The position numbers and the translations under genes are program-made. From CAZHAX01 sp964530325 (GTDB lineage: Bacteria; Chloroflexota; Anaerolineae; B4-G1): a stretch of DNA of 64,000 bases. The notes beneath the pieces are model-generated. The model was not told the origin of the DNA and searched no databases. It saw nothing but the letters and a program-made list of their open reading frames with translations. Each line of letters opens with the position of its first letter. The stretch's first letter is position 1. The stretch covers positions 37,544 through 101,543 of the forward strand of contig CAZHAX010000012.1 in NCBI GenBank assembly GCA_964530325.1. The letters are read 5' to 3'. Shown here one piece after another: positions 57,813 through 64,000 of this stretch.

Positions 57813-57841
57813 ATTATACGAACAAATGTTCGGTTTGTCAA
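57813..57841 (-). promoter_or_regulatory. Perfect consensus promoter of the repair operon
   Basis: On the minus strand, TTGACA (57841-57836) and TATAAT (57818-57813), both perfect, are 17 bp apart. The start of transcription is predicted near 57806, 10 nt before the ATG at 57796. A promoter this strong needs a repressor to be useful, and one site fills the spacer. Confidence 0.88.
57819..57832. promoter_or_regulatory. LexA (DinR/SOS) box inside the repair-operon promoter
   Basis: CGAACAAATGTTCG is a perfect match to the Gram-positive-type SOS box CGAACNNNNGTTCG. It fills the promoter spacer and abuts the -10 hexamer, the classical position for steric repression by LexA. The lexA gene is not in the window. 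Confidence 0.85.
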
Positions 57842-57865
57842 TCGGCTGGGCCAGCTGGGCGCGAT

Positions 57866-57894
57866 TTGACGGCGCCCGGCGACTGTGGTAGTAT
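57866..57894 (+). promoter_or_regulatory. Promoter of the LysM lipoprotein gene
   Basis: TTGACG (57866-57871) and TAGTAT (57889-57894) are 17 bp apart. The -10 box overlaps an upstream ATG (57893), so translation must start at the next in-frame ATG (57902), which coincides with the expected first base of the transcript. Confidence 0.65.
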
Positions 57895-57901
57895 GCAGAC
57901 G

Positions 57902-58561
57902 ATGCGCGAGATCGCTGATCTTCAATCAGATCTAGCGGAAGAGCGGACTGCGCGGGCGCCCAGAGAGAGGCTGCTGGCCGGAGCGGTTCTGTTCCTGGTC
58001 TCGCTGCTGCTGACGGCTGCCTGCTACAGAGAGGTTATCCCGGACGCCACTCCCACGGTCGATGCCACCGCCTCAGCTGCGGAGACGGCGACCCCTACGC
58101 CTGACGAAGGCACTCCCACGGCGACGGCGCAGGCAACCCTGACTCCCACCACCAGCCCCACCCCGACCACCGAGCCGACGAGCCCAACGGCTACGCCGGT
58201 CACGACACCGACGGTCACCCCGACGGCGCAGGCACAGATCATCCACGTCGTGCAAGCCGGGGAGAATCTGTACAGAATCGCGCTGCGCTACGGGACCACG
58301 ATCACGGCGATCGCCGAGGCGAACGGCATCGCCAATCCCACGAAGATCAGCGTGGGGCAGCGGCTGATCATACCGGTCTCCGGCGACGCGGTGCCGACTC
58401 CCGCACCAAGCGAGACGACGTACGTGGTGCAGGCGGGAGACAACCTGTACCGCATCGGCCTCAGGTTCGGGGTAAGCCACCTGGTAATCGCCAGCTACAA
58501 CGGCCTGAGCGACCCCGGCCAGATCTACGTGGGCCAGGTGCTGCGCATCCCGCTGCCGTAA
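57902..58561 (+). CDS. LysM-domain lipoprotein, probably from a leaderless mRNA
   Basis: A 219-residue exported protein. After a charged start (MREIADLQSDLAEERTARA) a hydrophobic stretch ends in a lipobox-like LLLTAAC. A Thr/Pro-rich linker of about 65 residues follows, then two LysM peptidoglycan-binding domains (VVQAGENLYRIALRYGTT; VVQAGDNLYRIGLRFGVS). It should be anchored in the membrane and bind the cell wall. No catalytic domain is attached. The predicted transcription start coincides with the ATG, implying leaderless translation. Longer in-frame readings through the neighbouring promoter region are artefacts of high GC. Confidence 0.85.
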   Translation: MREIADLQSDLAEERTARAPRERLLAGAVLFLVSLLLTAACYREVIPDATPTVDATASAAETATPTPDEGTPTATAQATLTPTTSPTPTTEPTSPTATPVTTPTVTPTAQAQIIHVVQAGENLYRIALRYGTTITAIAEANGIANPTKISVGQRLIIPVSGDAVPTPAPSETTYVVQAGDNLYRIGLRFGVSHLVIASYNGLSDPGQIYVGQVLRIPLP

Positions 58562-58593
58562 CGGCGGCTGCGGCGGCGACGGGATTTCGAGCC

Positions 58594-58618
58594 AACCGGC
58601 ATCGTCGAGATGCCGGTT
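58594..58618 (+). terminator. Hairpin terminator of the LysM gene
   Basis: AACCGGCATC (58594-58603) and GATGCCGGTT (58609-58618) form a perfect 10-bp stem with a GTCGA loop, followed by CTTCATT. A second small inverted repeat (CAGACCC/GGGTCTG, 58631-58647) lies just after it. Confidence 0.7.
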
Positions 58619-58664
58619 CTTCATTGCTGGCAGACCCTTAGGGTCTGTTGAACGGGGCTGCTGG

Positions 58665-58693
58665 TTGACAAATGCGTCCGAATGCGCGATAAT
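58665..58693 (+). promoter_or_regulatory. Promoter of the pheST operon
   Basis: A perfect TTGACA (58665-58670) and GATAAT (58688-58693) are 17 bp apart. Transcription would start near 58700, just before the T-box leader. Confidence 0.8.
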
Positions 58694-58702
58694 GTTGCGC
58701 AC

Positions 58703-58995
58703 AACGAATCCGAGCAGCGGCATTGACGGAGAGGAGTATGCGGGGGGAGGCCGCCAGGGAGGCGGGGCCCAGACTGGGAGCCCCGCTCGGAGGAAGCCCG
58801 CAGAAGTTCGCTCCCGAGCCGAGGGGTGAAACCGGCCGGCCGGCAAGTAGCCTTCTCCGCAGGCCCAGCGTTACAGGGGCAGTCGATCGCGCCGCACTGC
58901 GCCGTCGGCCGAATGAGTGGGCTCCGACCGGAGCCAAGCGGGGTGGTACCGCGGGAGAATGGCGCTCTCGTCCCCAGAGATGTGGACGAGGGCGC
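58703..58995 (+). promoter_or_regulatory. T-box riboswitch with phenylalanine specifier codon
   Basis: The T-box element GGGTGGTACCGCG lies at 58941-58953. Upstream, Stem I has TGCGGG (58739-58744) pairing with CCCGCA (58797-58802). Below this is an internal loop with AGTA (58735-58738) opposite GAA (58803-58805), the classical loop-E pair. The specifier TTC (58807-58809) codes for Phe, matching the downstream gene. GGAG (58728-58731) and CTCC (58811-58814) close the loop. Uncharged tRNA-Phe should bind specifier and T-box, favouring the antiterminator and pheST expression. Confidence 0.92.
58962..58995 (+). terminator. T-box-controlled terminator before pheS
   Basis: GCGCTCTCGTCC (58962-58973) pairs with GGACGAGGGCGC (58984-58995), 12 bp with one G-U pair, followed by ATTGCTTTGT. 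It begins 9 bp after the T-box sequence, as expected for the competing terminator. Confidence 0.85.
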
Positions 58996-59036
58996 ATTGC
59001 TTTGTCGGTGCCGAGGAGAGGGAAGAGAGGCAGCCC

Positions 59037-60059
59037 ATGATTGATCGATTGAATGACCTGGTAGGCCAGGCACTCGGCGCGCTGGAGGCAGCTGCAGATC
59101 GGAGTGCGCTTGAGGCCTGGCAGCGGCAGTACCTGGGCAAGAAGGGCTCTCTGACCGCGATGCTGCGCTCGGTAAGCGAACTGCCCAAGGATGAGCGGCC
59201 GGCCTTTGGCCAGGCAGCGAACCAGGCCAGGAGCCGGCTGGAGGCCGCCTATGAAGCGCGAGAGGCGCAGGTCAGCAGCGCTGAGATGGAGGCGCAGTTC
59301 GGCGGGGCAGGGCTGGATGTGACACTGCCCGGCAGGCCGGTCGGGCCCGGCCATCTCCACGTGACCACGCAGACGCTGCGGCGCATCTACGCCATCTTTG
59401 CTCAGATGGGATTCCAGGTCTACGAATCGCCAGACGTGGAGACAGACGAGCTCAACTTCGAGCTGCTGAACATCCCGCGTCACCATCCGGCGCGTGATAT
59501 GTGGGACACCTTCTGGATAGATGAGGAGGTGCTGCTGCGCACGCACACGTCGCCCGGGCAGATCCGGGTTATGCGCGAGCGCTGTCCGGAGCCGATCCGG
59601 GTGATCCTGCCCGGCAAGTGCTACCGTTACGAGCAGGTGACCGCCCGCTCCGAGCACCAGTTCTACCAGGTGGAGGGGCTCGCCGTCGGGCACGCCATTC
59701 GGATGACCGACCTGGTAGGCACGCTGACCGAGTTCGCTCGCCGGCTGTATGGGCCGCAGCGGCGCATCCGGATCCGGGGCTCCTACTTCCCTTTCACCGA
59801 GCCTTCGATAGAGGCTGACATGGACTGCATCATCTGCCAGGGCGAGGGTTGCCGCGTCTGCAAGTACAGCGGGTGGCTGGAGATCGCCGGGGCCGGGATG
59901 GTCCACCCCATTGTGTTGGAGAACGGCGGCTACGATCCCGAGGAGTGGACCGGCTTCGCCTTCGGGCTGGGGGTGGAGAGACCGGCGATGCTGCAGTACA
60001 ACATCAGTGACATACGCCTCTTCTATGGGAATGACCTGCGCTTCCTGCGGCAGTTCTAG
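59037..60059 (+). CDS. pheS: Phenylalanyl-tRNA synthetase alpha subunit
   Basis: A 340-residue class II synthetase subunit that activates phenylalanine. An N-terminal coiled-coil tRNA-binding arm (about 1-85) precedes the catalytic core. The core has motif 2 (RTHTSPGQIRVM; PGKCYRYEQVTARSEHQFYQ) and motif 3 (FAFGLGVERPAMLQY). A cysteine set CIICQGEGCRVCKYSGWLEI, common in bacterial PheS, may bind zinc. The ATG at 59037 follows GGAAGAGAGG; a longer reading would run into the T-box terminator. It works as an alpha2-beta2 tetramer with PheT, encoded 18 bp downstream, under T-box control. Confidence 0.96.
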   Translation: MIDRLNDLVGQALGALEAAADRSALEAWQRQYLGKKGSLTAMLRSVSELPKDERPAFGQAANQARSRLEAAYEAREAQVSSAEMEAQFGGAGLDVTLPGRPVGPGHLHVTTQTLRRIYAIFAQMGFQVYESPDVETDELNFELLNIPRHHPARDMWDTFWIDEEVLLRTHTSPGQIRVMRERCPEPIRVILPGKCYRYEQVTARSEHQFYQVEGLAVGHAIRMTDLVGTLTEFARRLYGPQRRIRIRGSYFPFTEPSIEADMDCIICQGEGCRVCKYSGWLEIAGAGMVHPIVLENGGYDPEEWTGFAFGLGVERPAMLQYNISDIRLFYGNDLRFLRQF

Positions 60060-60077
60060 AGGGACGGGGAGAATACG

Positions 60078-62609
60078 ATGAGAATACCACTATCCTGGCT
60101 GAAGGACTACGTGGATATCCACCTTCCCGTCGCCGACCTGGCGGAGAGGATGACTCTCGCCGGGCTGGAAGTGGAGACGGTCGAGTATGTGGGGCTGCCC
60201 GGCTCGGAGCTACCCTGGGATGAGCAGAGGATCGTAGTCGGCGAGATCGGGGCGGTTCGCGCTCACCCGGACGCCGACCGTCTGGTGCTGGCCGAGGTGG
60301 AATACGGCGCGAAGGAGACGGAGGTGGTCGTCACTGGCGCTCCCAGCTTGTTGGAGAGACGGGGCGAGGAGGGCCTGGCGCTCAAGGTCGCCTTTGCCAT
60401 GGAGGGGGCGAGCCTGTACGACGGTCACGCGGATGGCTTCAAGGCGGTGACGCTGAAGAAGACCAAGATCCGGGGGGTACCTTCTCGGGCTATGGTCTGT
60501 TCGGAGAAGGAGCTGGGCCTGTCCGACGAGCACCTGGATATCCTCTACCTGCCGCAAGACGCGCCCGTGGGCGAGCCGCTGGTGGACTACATGGGAGATG
60601 CTGTGCTCGATATCGACGTCAAGGGGCCATTCGCCCACTTGCAGTCGGTCTTTGGCGTGGCCAGAGAGGTAGCGGCGCTTCTGGGCGTCCAGCTGCGGCG
60701 GGAGGTCGTGGAGGTACTGGACCGCCATCCCGCCGATCTGTCCGCGTCGCCGGACTTCCTGGATTTGCGGATCGATGATCCCGATCTCTGCCCCCGCTAT
60801 ACCGCCGCCTTCATCGAGGGGGTGGAGATCAAACCCTCTCCCTTCTGGATGCAGCTGCGGCTGCGGCTGGCGGGAATGCGCCCCATCAACAACATCGTCG
60901 ACATCACCAACTTCGTGATGCTGGAGCTGGGGCAGCCGCTGCACGCCTTCGACTATCGGGATCTGCGCGCCAGGAAGGGTGAGCAGAAGCCGGCCATCAT
61001 CGTCCGGCGGGCGAAGCAGGGCGAGACGATGGCTACGCTCGATGGTGAGATGCGCACCTTCGACGAGGATATGCTGCTGATAACCGACGGGGGAGGGCCG
61101 GTCGCCGTGGCAGGCGTGATGGGCGGCCTGGACAGTGAAGTCAAGGACGACACGACGGAGATACTCCTCGAGTCGGCCAATTTTGAGTTCCTCAACGTAC
61201 GGCGGACGTCGCGGCTGCTGGGTATGAATACGGAATCGGGCCAGCGGTTCGGCAAGAGGGTCGATCCGGAGCTGGCGCTGAAGGCCGTGGCGCGGGCTGC
61301 GCACCTGATGGGCGAGCTGGGCGGAGGCGAGGTGGCCGCGGTGATCGGCGATCTCTACCCCGGGGCTCAGCCGCAGCGGGTGATCGAGTTCGATATCGGC
61401 CTGGCCGATCGGATCCTGGGGATAGATGTGCCGGCCGCTGAGATCATACGTATCCTCTCCGCCCTGGAGTTCGAGGTCTCCCAGAGCAAGACGGATCCTG
61501 GCACGCTGAGGGTTGCCGTGCCCTCACACCGCAGGGACGTCACCAGGCCCGTCGATCTGGTCGAAGAGGTGGGCCGCATCTGGGGTTACGATCGCTTCCC
61601 CACGACGCTGATGAGGGACGAGCTTCCGCCACAGAGGGCGAACGTCCGTCTGGAGGGCACGGAACGCGTGCGAGACCTGCTGGCCGGGTGCGGGCTCGAC
61701 GAGGTGATCACCTACTCGCTGGTCGATATTGAAGACGAGGCAGACCTGATCCCGGGCGGGCCTGCGGCCGACCCGGAGGCACACCTGCGGCTGCTCAACC
61801 CGCTGTCACCGGAGCGGGCATATCTGCGGCACACGCTGCTGCCCTCCGTGCTCGACGCTGCCCGCTCCAATCTTCGCTTCCTGGACGGAGTGAAGGTCTT
61901 CGAGGTCGGCGCGGTCTACCTGCCGGTCGAAGGGGAGAGATTGCCGGACGAGCCGCTCCGCCTGGCCGTCGTCATGACCGGACCTAGGGAGGGCGTTTCA
62001 TGGCTCGGCGGGCAGGATCGTCAGCCAGTTGGCTTCTTCGACCTCAAAGGCGTCGTGGTGGCACTGCTCGCCGGCTTGGGTCTCGAAGGTGTGTTCCGAC
62101 CGTGCGTGCAGGGGAGTGGGAGGCTCGTGGCCTCGTCGACGTTTCATCCTGGGCGATGCGCGCAGGTGCACATCGACGAGATCGACGTGGGCGTGATAGG
62201 CGAGCTCCACCCCTCGGTGCGGGAGGCGTTCGATCTGCCTGATCTGCCGATCTGCGCTCTTGAGTTCGACCTGGATGGGCTTCTGTCGGCGTGGGGTGCG
62301 CCCCGGGAGATGGAGCCGATATCAGTCCACCCGCCGGTCTACGAGGACCTGGCGCTCGTCGTGGACGAGGCAGTCGAGGCGGCGCGCGTGCGCCAGCTTA
62401 TCGTGCAGACGGGGTCGCCCGTTGTGCGCGCAGTTGTCCTGTTCGACCTCTTCCGGGGCGATCAGATCGGCGCCGGGCGGAAGAGCCTGGCCTTCCACCT
62501 GACCTATCAGGCGGAAGGCCGCACGCTCACCGACAGGGATGTGGCCAAGCTGCGCGAGAAGATAGTGGGTCGCCTGGAGCGGGAGCTGGGAGCTGTGCTG
62601 CGGGCGTAG
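60078..62609 (+). CDS. pheT: Phenylalanyl-tRNA synthetase beta subunit
   Basis: An 843-residue partner of PheS. An N-terminal EMAP-II-like tRNA-binding OB fold (about 40-160: VGEIGAVRAHPDADRLVLAEV; SRAMVCSEKELGLSD) is followed by the B3/B4 editing domain (about 215-405: GMRPINNIVDITNFVMLELG; GVMGGLDSEVKD) that clears mischarged Tyr-tRNA. B5 and catalytic-like core domains follow. A C-terminal FDX-ACB anticodon domain (about 745-840) has VHPPVYEDLALVVDE and GAGRKSLAFHLTYQAEGRTL. Normal length and order. The ATG lies after GGGACGGGGAG. Confidence 0.96.
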   Translation: MRIPLSWLKDYVDIHLPVADLAERMTLAGLEVETVEYVGLPGSELPWDEQRIVVGEIGAVRAHPDADRLVLAEVEYGAKETEVVVTGAPSLLERRGEEGLALKVAFAMEGASLYDGHADGFKAVTLKKTKIRGVPSRAMVCSEKELGLSDEHLDILYLPQDAPVGEPLVDYMGDAVLDIDVKGPFAHLQSVFGVAREVAALLGVQLRREVVEVLDRHPADLSASPDFLDLRIDDPDLCPRYTAAFIEGVEIKPSPFWMQLRLRLAGMRPINNIVDITNFVMLELGQPLHAFDYRDLRARKGEQKPAIIVRRAKQGETMATLDGEMRTFDEDMLLITDGGGPVAVAGVMGGLDSEVKDDTTEILLESANFEFLNVRRTSRLLGMNTESGQRFGKRVDPELALKAVARAAHLMGELGGGEVAAVIGDLYPGAQPQRVIEFDIGLADRILGIDVPAAEIIRILSALEFEVSQSKTDPGTLRVAVPSHRRDVTRPVDLVEEVGRIWGYDRFPTTLMRDELPPQRANVRLEGTERVRDLLAGCGLDEVITYSLVDIEDEADLIPGGPAADPEAHLRLLNPLSPERAYLRHTLLPSVLDAARSNLRFLDGVKVFEVGAVYLPVEGERLPDEPLRLAVVMTGPREGVSWLGGQDRQPVGFFDLKGVVVALLAGLGLEGVFRPCVQGSGRLVASSTFHPGRCAQVHIDEIDVGVIGELHPSVREAFDLPDLPICALEFDLDGLLSAWGAPREMEPISVHPPVYEDLALVVDEAVEAARVRQLIVQTGSPVVRAVVLFDLFRGDQIGAGRKSLAFHLTYQAEGRTLTDRDVAKLREKIVGRLERELGAVLRA

Positions 62610-62640
62610 CCGTGGGCAGCGGAGAGGAATACTAACCAAA

Positions 62641-62668
62641 CGAGCGGCGGACATCTATCCGCCGCTCG
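62641..62668. terminator. Bidirectional hairpin between pheT and the TPR gene
   Basis: CGAGCGGCGGA (62641-62651) and TCCGCCGCTCG (62658-62668) form a perfect 11-bp stem around CATCTA, between converging genes. U-runs are poor on both sides. Confidence 0.65.
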
Positions 62669-62690
62669 CACGTAGGCCGGCCTGCTGCGG

Positions 62691-63248
62691 CTAGTCTTCG
62701 TCCTTCTTCGATCCCGATCCGAGGAGTCTGTTGCGCAGGCGTACCAGGCCGCGAAGCGCCTTCTGGCTGACCGAGGGCTTGGGCAGCGTTTGTATGCCGG
62801 CCTCATATGCAGCGAGGCCGCCCTTGCGGTCGCCGGTCTTCCACATCTGCTCCGCCAGCGCCATAAGCGTCTCGCCCTGGCGCTGTGTCTCACCCAACTC
62901 GGCGAAGGTGTCCGCCGCCTGCCGCAGGCATTCCTTTGCCTTCTCCCGCTCTTCCATGCGGGCGTAGAGACCTCCCAGATTGCCCAGCGCCTGCGCTTCT
63001 CGGCTCCGATCGCCCAGTCGGGCGAACACGGCCCTGGCCTCCTCAAGCAGCTTGGCTGCGTCGTCGAACTCACCGGCGCCGCGGTGGATGAGGCCCAGGT
63101 TGTTCGCCATCTCGGCGGCCTCGAGTTCGTTCCGCTCCACGGCGAACATGTCCCGCGCCCTGAGAAACGCTTCGGCCGCCTCGTCGTACAGTCCCTCCTC
63201 GTAAAGGCGCAGTCCTTCCTCTTTGAGTTCCCGTGCAGTGGTTGCCAT
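62691..63248 (-). CDS. Tetratricopeptide-repeat protein
   Basis: A 185-residue soluble protein with four TPR-like helix pairs (GLRLYEEGLYDEAAEAFLRA; AEMANNLGLIHRGAGEFDDA; REAQALGNLGGLYARMEERE; RQGETLMALAEQMWKTGDRK) and a Lys/Asp/Glu-rich C-terminal tail. TPRs bind other proteins, and no catalytic feature is seen. It begins 25 bp after the stop of the double-HTH gene, and the two form a regulator/partner operon. In larger regulators (for example Rgg- or SARP-type) HTH and TPR parts occur in one chain; here they are split. Confidence 0.85.
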   Translation of the reverse strand: MATTARELKEEGLRLYEEGLYDEAAEAFLRARDMFAVERNELEAAEMANNLGLIHRGAGEFDDAAKLLEEARAVFARLGDRSREAQALGNLGGLYARMEEREKAKECLRQAADTFAELGETQRQGETLMALAEQMWKTGDRKGGLAAYEAGIQTLPKPSVSQKALRGLVRLRNRLLGSGSKKDED

Positions 63249-63273
63249 GTCACTACCTCCAGCTGGCTAAAGG

Positions 63274-63945
63274 TCAGTATGTGATATCTAGTAGCCCTTC
63301 TGCTATCTGCCGCAGATCGCCCACAGACATCTCCGAGAGCTTCATCGCCACTTCGAGGTACTTGATGTTGAGGGGATGGAGGACGAAGTCCTGCACCTCC
63401 CGGGGGAGCGCACTGAAGCGGCGCCAATTCTCCTCGGTGCGATGCCACTCGCCGATGGGACCCGACCGGTCGCCCAAGAAGTACTCGACGGACACCCCCA
63501 GGCGCTCGGCGGCCAGCTCCAGTTCTGCGAACGGTATGGGGCGCCGGCCGTACTCGTAGGCAGAGATGCGGCCGCTGGAGCAGCGCATGACTTCAGCCAG
63601 CTCCTTGAGCGAGAGTCCGGCCTCCAGCCTGGCCTTGCGAAGTAGAGCGCCCACTATGCGCTGGCGGAGGGCCATCACCTCTCCGAGCGCCGGCTTCTCC
63701 CCGGTGGGTTCCAGGGTGGCGTTCTCCTGCCAGATCTCCGAGGCTGGGATGTCCAGAAGGTAGCCCAGGACCTCCAGCTCGGGGAGGCTGATTGGCTTGC
63801 TGCCCTCCTCGTAGGCCGTCATGGTCCGGGACGAAACGCCTATCGCCTCTGCGCATTCCCGCTTCGACTTACCTGCTCGCTCGCGCGCTGCGCGCAGGAG
63901 CAGGCCGACGATGCGGCTACGGAGCTCCACCTGGGCCTCGGCCAT
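63274..63945 (-). CDS. Double XRE-family HTH transcriptional regulator
   Basis: A 223-residue DNA-binding protein with two Cro/C1-type HTH domains (about 8-66 and 92-150). The first has SKRECAEAIGVSSRTMTAYE; the second has SLKELAEVMRCSSGRISAYE. Both are followed by the LPELEVLGYLLDIP or FAELELAAERLGVS helix. A C-terminal helical region (about 165-223) may mediate oligomerisation. Two HTHs in one chain would read a long or pseudo-palindromic operator. It is the first gene of an operon with a TPR protein. The regulated genes are unknown; autoregulation is likely but unproven. Confidence 0.9.
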   Translation of the reverse strand: MAEAQVELRSRIVGLLLRAARERAGKSKRECAEAIGVSSRTMTAYEEGSKPISLPELEVLGYLLDIPASEIWQENATLEPTGEKPALGEVMALRQRIVGALLRKARLEAGLSLKELAEVMRCSSGRISAYEYGRRPIPFAELELAAERLGVSVEYFLGDRSGPIGEWHRTEENWRRFSALPREVQDFVLHPLNIKYLEVAMKLSEMSVGDLRQIAEGLLDITY

Positions 63946-63965
63946 CGAACTCCCCCTGGAGTACG

Positions 63966-63971
63966 ATTATA
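63966..63971 (-). promoter_or_regulatory. Extended -10 promoter of the HTH/TPR operon
   Basis: On the minus strand, TGCTATAAT gives a perfect TATAAT (63971-63966) with an upstream TG, an extended -10. The -35 position holds only a poor TTTGTG match. The site lies about 20 bp upstream of the ATG. Confidence 0.6.
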
Positions 63972-64000
63972 GCACACCAGCCGCCGCACACAAAGCGTGC

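Larger units (their letters stand above)
58562..59036. other. Intergenic region upstream of pheS: terminator, promoter and T-box leader
   Basis: This 475-bp gap between the LysM gene and pheS is accounted for by the LysM terminator, the pheST promoter and a T-box riboswitch with its own terminator. Reading frames that pass through it are not credible genes. Confidence 0.85.

Noticed and set aside
57008..57901. Upstream extension of the LysM reading frame
   Set aside because: It passes through the radical SAM gene and both promoters; the promoter places the start at 57902.
1..64000. CRISPR arrays, IS elements, prophage or tRNA/rRNA genes
   Set aside because: No direct-repeat arrays, transposases, integrases or structural RNA genes were recognised; genes read as ordinary chromosomal content.

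Overview
The window is about 64 kb of gene-dense, GC-rich bacterial chromosome. No phage, IS element, CRISPR array, rRNA or tRNA was recognised. The gene content points to a member of the Chloroflexota, probably an anaerobic or fermentative Anaerolineae- or Dehalococcoidia-like lineage. The clues are lipoproteins with long Thr/Pro linkers, PPC and LysM domains, a GldA/GldF-G type ABC system with DUF4340, a DUF2723 membrane protein, a fused nuoCD, selB, and a fused ADP-forming acyl-CoA ligase next to a DRTGG/AAA protein. This assignment is inference from family content. Promoters follow the sigma-70 form (TTGNNN, 16-18 bp, TATAAT-like), and many can be placed to the base.

Layout. 1-0.7 kb: the start of a methyltransferase gene and two parS-like sites. 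0.7-4.4 kb: an S1-domain protein and ClpC. 4.4-6.8 kb: two GT4 glycosyltransferases. 6.9-9.9 kb: a coiled-coil protein and SelB. 10-15.2 kb: RarA and a three-gene membrane module distantly like complex I or hydrogenase membrane subunits. 15.3-16.5 kb: the primary sigma factor. 16.9-22.2 kb: a head-to-tail operon with site-2 protease RseP, a HEAT protein, a DEDDy exonuclease-like protein, a PflX-type radical SAM protein, acylphosphatase and a secreted FecR-like protein. 22.3-26.1 kb: a leftward TPR/FHA-like protein, RadC and a DUF2723 protein. 26.2-30 kb: two GT-C-like membrane proteins and a zinc-ribbon membrane protein. 30-37.8 kb: a leftward carbon-metabolism run (acyl-CoA ligase, DRTGG protein, enolase, PPC lipoprotein, pyruvate kinase). 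37.9-41.6 kb: MurJ and a histidine kinase. 42-45.8 kb: nuoB, nuoCD, nuoI and a PSP1/RicT protein. 46-47.9 kb: an M20 amidohydrolase and a cyanophycinase-like protein without its serine. 48-52.8 kb: the ABC/GldG/DUF4340 operon. 53-54.9 kb: a pentapeptide-repeat protein. 55.3-57.8 kb: a DNA-repair-type operon. 57.9-62.6 kb: a LysM lipoprotein and T-box-controlled pheST. 62.7-63.9 kb: a double-HTH regulator with a TPR protein.

The best candidate for an under-described system is the leftward operon at 55319-57796 (radical SAM/HhH protein, DUF6504 protein, AlkZ/YcaQ-like winged-helix protein). It is driven by a consensus promoter whose 17-bp spacer contains a perfect Gram-positive-type LexA box, so it looks like a DNA-damage-induced repair or modification module. 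A second candidate is the membrane module at 11461-15172, whose antiporter-like subunits seem to have lost the charged residues used for proton pumping.

Gene starts were re-chosen where promoter position, Shine-Dalgarno sequence or overlap with a neighbour argued against the longest reading frame. All family assignments come from reading the protein sequences by eye; no database search was run.
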